Below are positions 21,249 to 29,664 of a DNA stretch of 44,760 bases, one piece after another. The stretch is from the NCBI GenBank assembly GCA_964435925.1, contig CAYTBG010000007.1:1-44760 (forward strand), given 5' to 3'. Both the position numbers and the translations under genes were made by a program. This stretch comes from SOIV01 sp964435925. GTDB lineage: Bacteria; Acidobacteriota; Aminicenantia; Aminicenantales; Aminicenantaceae. Under the pieces are notes generated by a model. The model searched no databases and had not been told where the DNA came from. It was given only the letters and a program-made list of their open reading frames with translations. Position 1 is the first letter of the stretch. Each line of letters begins with the position of its first letter.

Positions 21249-23555
21249 TTACTTAGAAGGCTTTAGTGTTAAAATTCCTACTCCTTTTTCTTGGATGTCA
21301 CCAGGGTCGAAGAGCATCGGATGGTACTGGCCTTCTAGCCAGAGGGAGATCTGATCATCGTAAAACCGGTCGAGAAAATGGCCGCTTTCGCCAGAGCTAA
21401 GGACACAAACAGAATTTCGAAAATCAGACAAATCAATAATTTGACGATAAGAAACTCCCAAATTTTTTTTAAGCGACGATGATGAAGAGAGTTTAACTGT
21501 GAAAGCATCGCCACCAAGAGGGTAAGGACCACGGTTAAGGAATTTCAAAAGAGGGATCTCACCCAATGAATGCTGGAAACGAAAGGAATTTATCTTCATC
21601 CAATCCCACCCCTCTGCAGAGCCGTATTGCTTTTCGAGCCACTTATAAGCTTTCTTCAAGCTAATCTCTATTATTTCCTCTCTTGTCTCTACAGTTTGAG
21701 TCTCCTTTTTATCGAACCAAAGCGAGAGAGGATCGGAAAGGATTCTGAGAAGTCCAGCACGCTTACGCTTGAAAAGCGAATTAAATCTTTCGTAATCTTC
21801 GCCGAGGTCATCTTTGAAGACCTCCTTGTGGAAAAAATCTATGAAAATTTTGTAGAGAGCAGCCTCTTTTCCTGAGGATAACCGTAAATCCCAGTTCTTC
21901 AGGATATCAAGAGCCTCCTTTGACTCTCCATTTGCTATCTTTATTTCTTCTATATAAGGGAGAAAAAGCTCTCCCTTTTTGGAAAATATATCATTCTGGA
22001 TAACCTTCATTGTCTCCACGCTATGCTTTTCCAGCTGAAGGAGCAATTCTTTTATTCTCTCTTCCCTGAAAGGTGCTTCCCACCCATACCCCATGTAATG
22101 GGGAAAATTATCAGGAATGATTTTATTGTTAGCAGTGACGATTAATCCGTTCTCGGGATTATAGATATTAGGTTTTTCTTCCTCTTTTAGAAAACCTTGC
22201 CATCTGCCTTCCTCTTTCCAACCAGGATAAGGAAAAAGAGCAGATTTTTCTGCTCTTATAGGAATTTTCCCGTTTAGATAATAGCCGATATTCCCCTCCT
22301 TATCCGCGTAGACAAAATTCTGTGGAGGAGCGTCAAACAACTTCAAAGCATCAACAAATTCCTGCCAATCTTGAGCTTTATTGAGAAGATAGAATGATTC
22401 CATAGTTCTCCCACCATCATAGATCGTCCAGCTTAAAGAAAGATGCTTCTCGTTTTCACTGAGAACAGGAGAAACAACAGGCCCCCGTTCTGTCCAGCTT
22501 ACTTCTATTCTTTCGGGTTCCTTCTCTCCTCTTATCTCGATTCTTTCTTCTTTTATAAAAAGAGGCTTCCATTCATCGTAATCCCAGTACATATCTTTGG
22601 AAGCGTTAAGTTTTTCAACATAAAGATCCTGAACATCCACTCCAGAGTTAGTTATCCCCCAAGCGATAGATTCATTATGGCCGATGATGACCAACGGAAC
22701 TCCAGGGAGAGAGACGCCTACAGCATTTAGACTGGGACAGACAACATGAATTTCGTGCCAAATGGGAGGGAGGCTGATTTCAAGGTGGGGATCGTTAGCC
22801 AAAAGAGGCTTTCCGGATTCAGTGCGGCTCCCGGCCAAAACCCAATTGTTACTTCCCTGGAAAGGAAGCGGGGTGGACCACTCAGACAAAGGCACATCCT
22901 CTATTTCGAGGTAAGGCGCGGCGATTCCTTCTTCCAATATCTGGAGGGCTTTTTGGGCACCAAGCTCTTTTACCAATTTTGCTCTTAAAATTTCGCTTTG
23001 ATAATCTACACAGAGTAGCAAGGCCATTATTTCCTTGACGATCAGAGAATCCAGAGGACTCCATGGTTGAGGTCGATAGCCTAAAAGCAAGAATTCAGGG
23101 GGCCAGTTTAGTTTGCGGGAATTCATCCAGGAATTAACTCCCATGCTGTAAGAGAGAAGCAGGCTTTTCATCTTGGATGAGAGCTTCTCAAAATCTTTCC
23201 GCGCTGCTTCTTTAAGATCCAAGGTTCTTATAAACCTGTCTCTCTCCAGGGTTTTTCTACCGAATATTTCAGAAAGTTTCCCCAAACCTGCTCTCCGGGT
23301 AAGTTCCATTTGCCACATTCTCTCTTGGGCATGAACGTAACCGCAGGCAAAAAAGATGTCTTTTTCGTTTTGAGCAAAAATATGAGGAACTCCCCAACTA
23401 TCTTTGATTATTTTGACATCTGCTTCTATACCTGTTAAATAGACATTCCCCTTTATTTTAGGAACAGAACGATAAAAATGAACAAAAAAGAAGACGAGAC
23501 AACCTGATAGAAAAAAAAGGGCAGAGATTATAGCAATCTTAAAAAGTTTTTTCAT
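21249..23555 (-). CDS. Penicillin acylase-family (S45) Ntn-hydrolase
   Basis: 768 residues, a precursor that should self-cleave. Order: membrane anchor/signal (about 5-28), alpha chain with the conserved DxWGVPHIFAQNEKD start, spacer, then the beta chain beginning at the nucleophile Ser235 in LPFQ|GSNNWVLAGSRT. The next motif, PLLANDPHLEISLPPIWHEI, is invariant in S45. Substrates may be beta-lactams, N-acyl-homoserine lactones or other amides; the real one cannot be told. The start ATG overlaps the stop of the upstream binding-protein gene (TGATG), so the two are translated together. An in-frame TTG one codon earlier is not preferred. Confidence 0.9.
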   Translation of the reverse strand: MKKLFKIAIISALFFLSGCLVFFFVHFYRSVPKIKGNVYLTGIEADVKIIKDSWGVPHIFAQNEKDIFFACGYVHAQERMWQMELTRRAGLGKLSEIFGRKTLERDRFIRTLDLKEAARKDFEKLSSKMKSLLLSYSMGVNSWMNSRKLNWPPEFLLLGYRPQPWSPLDSLIVKEIMALLLCVDYQSEILRAKLVKELGAQKALQILEEGIAAPYLEIEDVPLSEWSTPLPFQGSNNWVLAGSRTESGKPLLANDPHLEISLPPIWHEIHVVCPSLNAVGVSLPGVPLVIIGHNESIAWGITNSGVDVQDLYVEKLNASKDMYWDYDEWKPLFIKEERIEIRGEKEPERIEVSWTERGPVVSPVLSENEKHLSLSWTIYDGGRTMESFYLLNKAQDWQEFVDALKLFDAPPQNFVYADKEGNIGYYLNGKIPIRAEKSALFPYPGWKEEGRWQGFLKEEEKPNIYNPENGLIVTANNKIIPDNFPHYMGYGWEAPFREERIKELLLQLEKHSVETMKVIQNDIFSKKGELFLPYIEEIKIANGESKEALDILKNWDLRLSSGKEAALYKIFIDFFHKEVFKDDLGEDYERFNSLFKRKRAGLLRILSDPLSLWFDKKETQTVETREEIIEISLKKAYKWLEKQYGSAEGWDWMKINSFRFQHSLGEIPLLKFLNRGPYPLGGDAFTVKLSSSSSLKKNLGVSYRQIIDLSDFRNSVCVLSSGESGHFLDRFYDDQISLWLEGQYHPMLFDPGDIQEKGVGILTLKPSK

Positions 23556-24553
23556 CAAAAATCAGAATTACCTTGCGACTTTTCCTTAGCACCGACAACT
23601 TCATCCGCTTTTCTTAAGACCTCGTCGGAAAATTTAATCCCTTGCTTGGCTGCAGCATCCAGGTTTAAGTGCATCCTCACTTTGCTCATGTATTGAATGG
23701 GGATCTTTGCAGGGCTCTCACCGCCTTTAACCCTGATGGCAATTTCTCCCGCTTTATGACCCATCTCGAAAAAATCCCATCCCAGGGCTGCACAAGCTCC
23801 ACGATGAGTGGAGAGCAGAAAACCGCCAAAAAGAGGAATTGAGTTTTCCTCTGCTACATTACCTATGGTTTCGAAAGAGGCGTTTATTGTATTATCTGAA
23901 ATTTGATAAATAGCATCTATTTTTTTATTTATTAGGAGTTGAGCGGAATGAAGGACCTCGTTTTTATTGGCAATAGGAACATCCACTATTTTAAAGCCCA
24001 GATCTCTTGCTCCTCTCTTTGCTAACTCCAAATAAAATTCTGAATTGATCTCTGCTGGTGTCCACAAAGTTCCGAGTCTTTTAGCTTTGGGCAAAATTTC
24101 TTTGATAAAACCTAAACTTTTTTCAATAGGTCCTCTTGAAGAAACTCCTGAAACATTGCTCCGGTGGTCATGGGCAGACTTGCCAGTGCCGGCCAGGAAG
24201 GGATTAGCAACAGAAGAAAATATGATTGGAATTTCATGAGTTACAATCAGAGCAGCCTGGAGACAGGGAGTTGAAAGAGCAACTATCATATTAACGTCCT
24301 CATCGACAAAGTCCTGGGCAATTCTCTGGACTTCTGCAAGATTCCCATAGCCGTTCCTTATTTTCAGCCGAACATTCTCATTATCCCTTAAACCTTTATC
24401 TTCTAAAGCCCGAATAAACCCTTCTCGAACTTCATTAAGTGTTGGGGCATCGTTGAACTGAAAAATACCAATCGTATAAAGACTTTCTTGTTTTTTCTCA
24501 CAGCAAAGGAAAAGGAGCAGAGATAATAAACAAAGAATTAAGGTTTTTCTCAT
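23555..24553 (-). CDS. ABC transporter substrate-binding protein (PF04392 type)
   Basis: 332 residues. A lipoprotein-like signal ends at Cys17-Cys18 (SLLLFLCCEKKQ). The rest is a two-lobe periplasmic binding protein of the ABC_sub_bind/TrpX class: TIGIFQFNDAPTLNEVREGF, ALSTPCLQAAL, VIFSSVANPFLAGTGK and LWTPAEINSE are the expected blocks. Such proteins bind aromatic amino acids or related small molecules. No permease or ATPase gene is next to it; instead it is translationally coupled to the acylase, hinting that the bound ligand is a substrate or product of that enzyme (inferred). Confidence 0.85.
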   Translation of the reverse strand: MRKTLILCLLSLLLFLCCEKKQESLYTIGIFQFNDAPTLNEVREGFIRALEDKGLRDNENVRLKIRNGYGNLAEVQRIAQDFVDEDVNMIVALSTPCLQAALIVTHEIPIIFSSVANPFLAGTGKSAHDHRSNVSGVSSRGPIEKSLGFIKEILPKAKRLGTLWTPAEINSEFYLELAKRGARDLGFKIVDVPIANKNEVLHSAQLLINKKIDAIYQISDNTINASFETIGNVAEENSIPLFGGFLLSTHRGACAALGWDFFEMGHKAGEIAIRVKGGESPAKIPIQYMSKVRMHLNLDAAAKQGIKFSDEVLRKADEVVGAKEKSQGNSDF

Positions 24554-24621
24554 TTGTCTGTTCCTCTTTTTCCCTAAACATAATAATCAAAAAAAATCCC
24601 AGGAGCAATCTTTTTTTCAGG

Positions 24622-24829
24622 AAAAAAGGGGACAGGCTACTTTTTCTGGTACCTTATGGGTTCAGGCCTTGCCATTGAGAAGAGAAATTCTACTGCCCTT
24701 GATTATCTAGTCTTCCCCATGATAAGGCCTAATCCCAGAGCTGCCCTCACTCTTACGGAAAAAGCGGCCCATCCCCTTTTTTTCGAGACTGCCCTCTTTC
24801 TTGTAGAAAAAGTAGCCTATCCCCTTTTC
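24622..24829. repeat. GGGGACAGGCTACTTTTTC repeat, copy 2 with tandem right arms
   Basis: The left arm at 24622-24647 carries GGGGACAGGCTACTTTTTC. Right-arm sequences occur twice: at 24758-24782 (AAAAAGCGGCCCATCCCC) and 24804-24829 (AAAAAGTAGCCTATCCCC), separated by GAGACTGCCCTCTTTCTT. That spacer also matches the loop of copy 1 at 4.8 kb. This explains most of the gap 24554-24900, and no gene is seen there. Confidence 0.7.
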
Positions 24830-24900
24830 TTTAAACTTTTATAATTTGAATTTTTTTGGGATAATAAAGTGTAAATTAAATAGAAACAATATATGACCCC

Positions 24901-25797
24901 ATGGCAGATTATTTTATAGGCACGGCTGGTTGGAGCTACAACGACTGGGAAGGGATTGTTTATCCTCAAAAAAAAGTTCGAGGTTTTCACGCGCTCATAT
25001 TCTTAGCCCATTATATAAATATTATTGAAATAAACAGCACATTTTACAGACCGCCTGCAATTCAAATTTCTCTTTCCTGGATAAAAAAAGTTGAAAACTA
25101 TCCTGATTTTCTGTTTGCCGTCAAGCTCCACCAGATTTTCACTCATAAGAGAAAGGGCTGCACCCAAAAAGATGTGGATAATTTTAAGCTCGGCATCGAA
25201 CCTCTAAGGGCAAACGAGAGATTGGCCTCCATCTTGATTCAATTTCCCTGGTCTTTTGCAAGCACGATCTCAAACAATGAATATTTGATTAATCTATTCA
25301 AATCTTTCTCTGACTATCCTCTGACCGTGGAGGTGAGGCATTCCTCCTGGGACAGTTCTAATTTCTATAAGCTTCTCTCTGAATACAATGTAAGCTTCTG
25401 CAACATCGACCAGCCCATATTTCGAAATTCAATCAAGCCCAGCTCTATCAGCACCAATCCCGAATTCTCCTACGTCAGACTGCATGGACGAAATTACAAG
25501 AACTGGTTTAAACAAGATGCAGGCCGGGACGAACGATACAATTATCTCTACACGAAAGAAGAACTCCAAGATTGGATAAAGAGAATAAAAGACTTAGGCA
25601 ATCAAAGCAGCAAAGTCTATATAATCACCAATAACCATTATAGAGGACAGGCATTAGCTAACGCTCTTCAGATCAAAAACTTGATTACAGGTGAAAAACT
25701 GGACATTCCGCCTCTTCTTGTCGAACAATATCCTGTTCTTAAAGAATTGGAAAAAAAAATAAGAGAAGGTCAGCTCGGTTTATTCGATGAAAAATAG
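24901..25797 (+). CDS. DUF72 family protein
   Basis: 298 residues, a TIM-barrel-like DUF72/YecE protein. It has the typical start GTAGWSYNDWEG, the YPQKK-type loop, INSTFYRPP, FAVKLHQIFTHK and the conserved VRLHGRN...W block, then YIITNNHYRGQALANA. Biochemical function is unknown in the family. There is no ribosome site at the ATG; the TATATG 7 nt before could be a -10 box, so leaderless expression is possible. The lysA-like gene follows after 26 nt. Confidence 0.88.
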   Translation: MADYFIGTAGWSYNDWEGIVYPQKKVRGFHALIFLAHYINIIEINSTFYRPPAIQISLSWIKKVENYPDFLFAVKLHQIFTHKRKGCTQKDVDNFKLGIEPLRANERLASILIQFPWSFASTISNNEYLINLFKSFSDYPLTVEVRHSSWDSSNFYKLLSEYNVSFCNIDQPIFRNSIKPSSISTNPEFSYVRLHGRNYKNWFKQDAGRDERYNYLYTKEELQDWIKRIKDLGNQSSKVYIITNNHYRGQALANALQIKNLITGEKLDIPPLLVEQYPVLKELEKKIREGQLGLFDEK

Positions 25798-25823
25798 GAG
25801 TCAATAAGGGGGGATCTAAAAGC

Positions 25824-27065
25824 ATGTGGTGGGGAAACGACTTCCTTAATGTCAAGGGAGGAAAACTCTATCTTGATGATAAAGAAGCCACAAAGGTAGC
25901 CAAAGCACACGGAACTCCGCTTTTTGTCTACAGCAAAAACCAGATTCTTTCTAATTTTAAAGAACTTCTTAGAGCTTTCAATGACAAAACACCGCTGGAA
26001 GTTAAGCTATATTACGCCATGAAAGCAAATCCTCATCAAGAAATCTTGAAGATTCTAAAAGAGGTCGGGGCCTGTATAGATGCAGTCTCTCCAGGGGAAG
26101 TCGCTGAAGCTCTTCGCGCGGGATTCTCTGCGGATAGAATATTCTTCACAGGGACCAGTGTCAGCGCTGAAGACCTCAAACTGGTTTTCGATCAGGATGA
26201 TCTGATTGTCAACATAGATGCTGTAGAACAACTGGAGCTTATGAAAGAAGTCAGGGAGAGATGGTTCAAGCACAAAAAGATCAAGGTAGCCGTAAGATGG
26301 AATCCCGGGATAGGAAGGGGATTTAACTCGAAAGTCGTTACTGCCGGGGAAAAAACATACGACGGAATGCCCATTAAATTCGGCGTTGAAGAAAAGAAGG
26401 TTATCCAGACTTTCGCCAGGGCATCTCAGTATGGTTTTACTCCTACGGGATTGCATCACCATCTAGGCTCTGGCTGGACCAGGCAGGATTTTAATGCGGT
26501 AAAAGATGCTGTTGATAAGATGATCCAGAAAGCATCCGAGGTCCAGGAACAGGGATTTTCCCTTGAATTTCTTGATTTCGGCGGCGGATTCGGGCCCCGA
26601 TATTCTTCAGACCAGGAAAAGTTCCCGCTCAAGGAATATGTAGGATATATTTGCCAAAAAATAAAAAAATCGAACTTAGGAATAAAAACCATCGCCATGG
26701 AGCCAGGAAAATATTTAGTTGGAGACGCGGGTGTTTTGTTGGTCAAAGTCGAGTATTTGAAAAAAAGCTACAACAACCTTTTTGCTTGCGTGAATGCAGG
26801 AACTTTTAACACTGTGCCAAGACCTGCCATTTATTCGGGAGCTTATCATCACATCGTTAATTGTTCCCACGTTAATTATGGGAAAAAGGAACTGATTACA
26901 GTTGCCGGAAACCTTTGTGAGACAGGAGATGTCTTCGGAAAAGAAATAGAAATGCCGGTGCCCAAGAGGGGCGATATTCTGGCTGTGCTCTGTACCGGGG
27001 CGTACTGTAAAAGCATGGCCTCAAATTTTAACCTGAGAGAAATACCAAAAGAAATCCTCATCTGA
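25824..27065 (+). CDS. lysA: Diaminopimelate decarboxylase-like PLP enzyme
   Basis: 413 residues, a fold-III PLP decarboxylase. The Schiff-base Lys is in LYYAMKANPH (about residue 56), the HHLGSGW loop and the Gly-rich phosphate clamp DFGGGFGPR follow. The active-site Cys is in NLCETGD and the C-terminal substrate/PLP Tyr block is CTGAYCKSMASNFN. These match LysA, the last step of lysine synthesis; carboxynorspermidine decarboxylase is the main alternative, but length and the CETGD motif favour LysA. A GGGGGA ribosome site lies about 10 nt upstream. No other lysine gene is in the window. Confidence 0.85.
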   Translation: MWWGNDFLNVKGGKLYLDDKEATKVAKAHGTPLFVYSKNQILSNFKELLRAFNDKTPLEVKLYYAMKANPHQEILKILKEVGACIDAVSPGEVAEALRAGFSADRIFFTGTSVSAEDLKLVFDQDDLIVNIDAVEQLELMKEVRERWFKHKKIKVAVRWNPGIGRGFNSKVVTAGEKTYDGMPIKFGVEEKKVIQTFARASQYGFTPTGLHHHLGSGWTRQDFNAVKDAVDKMIQKASEVQEQGFSLEFLDFGGGFGPRYSSDQEKFPLKEYVGYICQKIKKSNLGIKTIAMEPGKYLVGDAGVLLVKVEYLKKSYNNLFACVNAGTFNTVPRPAIYSGAYHHIVNCSHVNYGKKELITVAGNLCETGDVFGKEIEMPVPKRGDILAVLCTGAYCKSMASNFNLREIPKEILI

Positions 27066-27134
27066 TCAAGCGCTCCTACGATTTGATCAAACGCACCCTC
27101 TTATGTAGGGGCTTGATTTATCAAGCCCACCTTC
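27066..27134. repeat. GGGCTTGATTTATCAAGCCC palindromic repeat with degenerate unit
   Basis: The perfect 20-bp palindrome GGGCTTGATTTATCAAGCCC sits at about 27108-27127 between GTAG and ACCTT. A degenerate unit (TGATCAAGCGC...GATTTGATCAAACGC, 27063-27093) precedes it. Related copies are at 20985-21013, 31605-31633 and, in part, 5889-5912. It lies just after the lysA-like stop; there is no T-run, so it is not a classic terminator. Confidence 0.7.
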
Positions 27135-27231
27135 TTGTGTACGGATTTGATTTATTAATATTACAATTAGATCAGAAAATGGGGTAATTCCCCAGTTTTT
27201 ACTCTAATTTCTTTCTGCTTTTTAATTATTA

Positions 27232-28158
27232 TCAGGCATTGTTTTCTAAAATATCCTTAAGCGCGAGTTCAGCTTGAGGATAAAGGAATCGATAGCCCGC
27301 CTCTAGAAGTCGTCTTGGAGCAACCCGCTGACCTGATAAAAGCGTATCCTTCGCCATTTCACCAAAAATCAGCCGGAGAACAAAACCTGGAACAGGAAAC
27401 CAAGAGGGCCGCTTCATGATCTTTCCCAGAATATGAAAAAAATCCTTTTGAATAAGTTGATGTGGTGCTGTCAGGTTGAAAATCCCACTTAAATCCTCTC
27501 TTTCAATGAGAAAAAGGATTGCCTTGACCTCATCCTCAAGATGAATCCAGGAAAACCATTGTTTTCCGCTTCCAAGGTGACCGCCAACAAAAAGACGAAA
27601 AGGTTTCACAAGGCGAAGAAAAACTCCTCCCTTTTTCCCGAGAACAATACTCGAGCGAACAATTACACGTCGAATTTTCAGAGATTCAACTCCTTGCGTG
27701 GATTGCTCCCATTTTTTGACTACCTCAACAAGGAAACTCTCTCCAGGCGAAGATGATTCATCAATAATTTCATGCCCACGGGATCCATAATAACCAATGG
27801 CCGAAGCCTGAATGATTACCCTGGGCTTTTTTTCGACAGACTTTGCTGCCTCAACAATAGCTCTTCCTGCATCGAGCCTGCTCTGAAAGATAGATTTCTT
27901 CCTTTTTGGCGTCCAACGTCCAGAGCCTATGTTTTCTCCCGCCAGGTTCACAACAGCATAAGCACCGTTAGCATAATCCTGCCATACTTCGGAGCTTTTC
28001 CCGTCCCACCCAACAACTGTGACATCGGTTCCGAAGATCTTTTCTCCTTTCTCTTTACTACGAGAAAGAGCAACGACATCATATTTTTCTTCAAGCAGAC
28101 GAAAGCAGAGGGCTTTCCCGATAAACCCTGTGGCGCCTGTAACTATGATGCGAGCCAT
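27232..28158 (-). CDS. TIGR01777-family NAD(P)-dependent epimerase (SDR39U1-like)
   Basis: 308 residues, an atypical short-chain dehydrogenase. The nucleotide-binding motif GATGFIGKALCFRL is at the N-terminus. Family blocks VVNLAGENIGSGRWTPKRKK, IQASAIGYYG and VIVRSSIVLGKKGG follow, then the C-terminal DUF1731-like tail (RRLLEAGYRFLYPQAELAL). The catalytic Tyr is in SAIGYYG. The substrate is unknown for the family. No ribosome site precedes the ATG, which lies inside the frame of a nitroreductase fossil. Confidence 0.9.
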   Translation of the reverse strand: MARIIVTGATGFIGKALCFRLLEEKYDVVALSRSKEKGEKIFGTDVTVVGWDGKSSEVWQDYANGAYAVVNLAGENIGSGRWTPKRKKSIFQSRLDAGRAIVEAAKSVEKKPRVIIQASAIGYYGSRGHEIIDESSSPGESFLVEVVKKWEQSTQGVESLKIRRVIVRSSIVLGKKGGVFLRLVKPFRLFVGGHLGSGKQWFSWIHLEDEVKAILFLIEREDLSGIFNLTAPHQLIQKDFFHILGKIMKRPSWFPVPGFVLRLIFGEMAKDTLLSGQRVAPRRLLEAGYRFLYPQAELALKDILENNA

Positions 28159-28265
28159 TTTTTAATGATCAAATCCTTCGTTATCTTTACACGTTCTAAA
28201 GAGCGATAAGCTCTTCGTTGGTTTATGGCACGAATGACATCCAATGGTACCCCCTTTAAATCCAT
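28143..28265 (-). pseudogene. N-terminal fossil of a nitroreductase-family gene
   Basis: A 40-codon frame reads MDLKGVPLDVIRAINQRRAY then RSLERVKITKDLI before running into the epimerase start in another frame. 'LDVI-AI--RRAYRSLE--KITKDLI' is the start of FMN-dependent nitroreductases (usual form MDVxEAIxxRRSxRxY...). The remaining ~150 residues are gone. A frame shifted by one base carries CHSCHK, but this is incidental. Confidence 0.55.
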
Positions 28266-28314
28266 GAATTTCAAAATACCTTTTTCATGTAAATTTGAAA
28301 TTAATAAAATTCTT

Positions 28315-28782
28315 TTATTTTTTTAAAAAATTAATAATTTCATCTATATCAGGGAGTTGAGGAATATCGTATACCTTAACGAATATGACCTTCTGTTCTT
28401 CATCAACGATGATATTCGCTCTTTCTGAAATGCCATTCTCAGCCCTGAATATTCCGTAAAGCTTGGCAATCTCTCCATGTGGCCAAAAATCCGAAAGAAG
28501 CCTTGTCTTCTTTATACCCAGCTCTTTTGCCCAGGCATGTTTTGATGGCACTGTATCTACACTCAGTCCCAGAGCAACTGTGTTTAATCTATCAAAAACC
28601 TCTCTGTTCTTTTCGAGTGACTGCATTTGCCTTGCACAAACCTTTGTCCAGGCAAGGGGATGAAAAGAAAGGAGAACCTTTTTGCCTTTAAATTCGGATA
28701 AACGCAATTCCTTGTTATGCTGGTCCTTAAGAGTAAAATCAGGAGCTTTTTCCCCGACTTTTATGACTTTTTTTTCATTCAT
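28315..28782 (-). CDS. 1-Cys peroxiredoxin (AhpC/TSA family)
   Basis: 155 residues with a thioredoxin-like fold. The peroxidatic site is Pro42-x3-Thr46-x2-Cys49 in HPLAWTKVCARQM, and the partner Arg lies in SERANIIVD. Cys49 is the only cysteine, so it must be resolved by another thiol. It reduces peroxides. It follows korB by 18 nt in the same orientation with AGGAAG as ribosome site, so it is likely co-transcribed with the oxygen-sensitive oxidoreductase. Confidence 0.9.
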   Translation of the reverse strand: MNEKKVIKVGEKAPDFTLKDQHNKELRLSEFKGKKVLLSFHPLAWTKVCARQMQSLEKNREVFDRLNTVALGLSVDTVPSKHAWAKELGIKKTRLLSDFWPHGEIAKLYGIFRAENGISERANIIVDEEQKVIFVKVYDIPQLPDIDEIINFLKK

Positions 28783-28800
28783 AGTATTTAATCTTCCTTC

Positions 28801-29664
28801 TTATCTTTTCGATTTTATTAAATCCGATAATTTGTTCTTTCTCTCTATTTTTCTTAGCGCTAATGGCTCTTTATTCTGGCGATAAACACCCACATTCTCT
28901 TCAAAAGTCGATTTTTTGTCATTCCTGTAAAAGATCCCAAGCGGAAGTTTTTCTCTTTTTACGGCCTTTTGGAATGCCACTCCGCGGTCATGGGGATCGT
29001 GAGAGTTATCCAGATAATAGGTATTCTCTTTAAACCATTTGTGAGTGTTCACTTTATTGAAAGAGACACAGGGCTGAAATATATCCACAAGGGCAAAGCC
29101 TCTATGAGAAATAGCCTCTATGAGTATTTCCTTTGTCTGCTCGATGTCGCCTGAAAAAGCTCTGGCCACAAAGGAAGCATCTAAAGCTACAGCAAGAGCA
29201 AGAGGATTAAAAGGCTCTAAGAATACGCCTTTCACCTGAACCGGGGTTTTAAACCCGATTTGGCTCGTGGGCGATGCCTGTCCCTTTGTTAAACCATAAA
29301 CCATGTTGTTGTGCACGATGTTTGTTATATCGGGATTCCTCCGGATCGCATTGATAAGATGATTTCCTCCCTCCCCATACATATCTCCATCACCGCTCTC
29401 AGCAATGACTGTGAGATCAGGATTCACCACCTTTATAGCCGTTGCAGGAGGTATTGCCCTCCCATGGAGGCCGTTGAAGAAATTGGTCCTGAAATAATGG
29501 GGAATCTTTGCAGCCTGCCCAATGCCTGAAACAAGCACAAGCTTCTCTGGTTTTATATCAAGCTCGGAGAGCGCAAGCTTTAATACCTTGAGAATACTGA
29601 AATTTCCACATCCAGGACACCAGGCAATATCAATGTCGCCCATTTCAAAAATTTGGCTTTCCAT
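28801..29664 (-). CDS. korB: 2-oxoacid:ferredoxin oxidoreductase, beta subunit
   Basis: 287 residues. The CxxC-type cluster ligands are in WCPGCGNFSILKVL near the N-terminus. The TPP/Mg site is ESGDGDMYGEGGNHLINAIRRN with NMVYGLTKGQASPT after it. The C-terminal third (WFKENTYYLD...) is typical of Kor/2-oxoglutarate-type beta subunits. With the alpha subunit it decarboxylates a 2-oxoacid to acyl-CoA and reduces ferredoxin. Its start overlaps the alpha gene's end by one base, and a GGAG site lies inside korA. The substrate (2-oxoglutarate versus branched-chain) is not settled by sequence alone. Confidence 0.92.
   Translation of the reverse strand: MESQIFEMGDIDIAWCPGCGNFSILKVLKLALSELDIKPEKLVLVSGIGQAAKIPHYFRTNFFNGLHGRAIPPATAIKVVNPDLTVIAESGDGDMYGEGGNHLINAIRRNPDITNIVHNNMVYGLTKGQASPTSQIGFKTPVQVKGVFLEPFNPLALAVALDASFVARAFSGDIEQTKEILIEAISHRGFALVDIFQPCVSFNKVNTHKWFKENTYYLDNSHDPHDRGVAFQKAVKREKLPLGIFYRNDKKSTFEENVGVYRQNKEPLALRKIERKNKLSDLIKSKR

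Noticed and set aside
28190..28265. CHSCHK heme-binding motif on the minus strand near 28.23 kb
   Set aside because: It lies one frame off the nitroreductase fossil, in a frame that stops soon after; a single CxxCH by chance is not evidence of a cytochrome.
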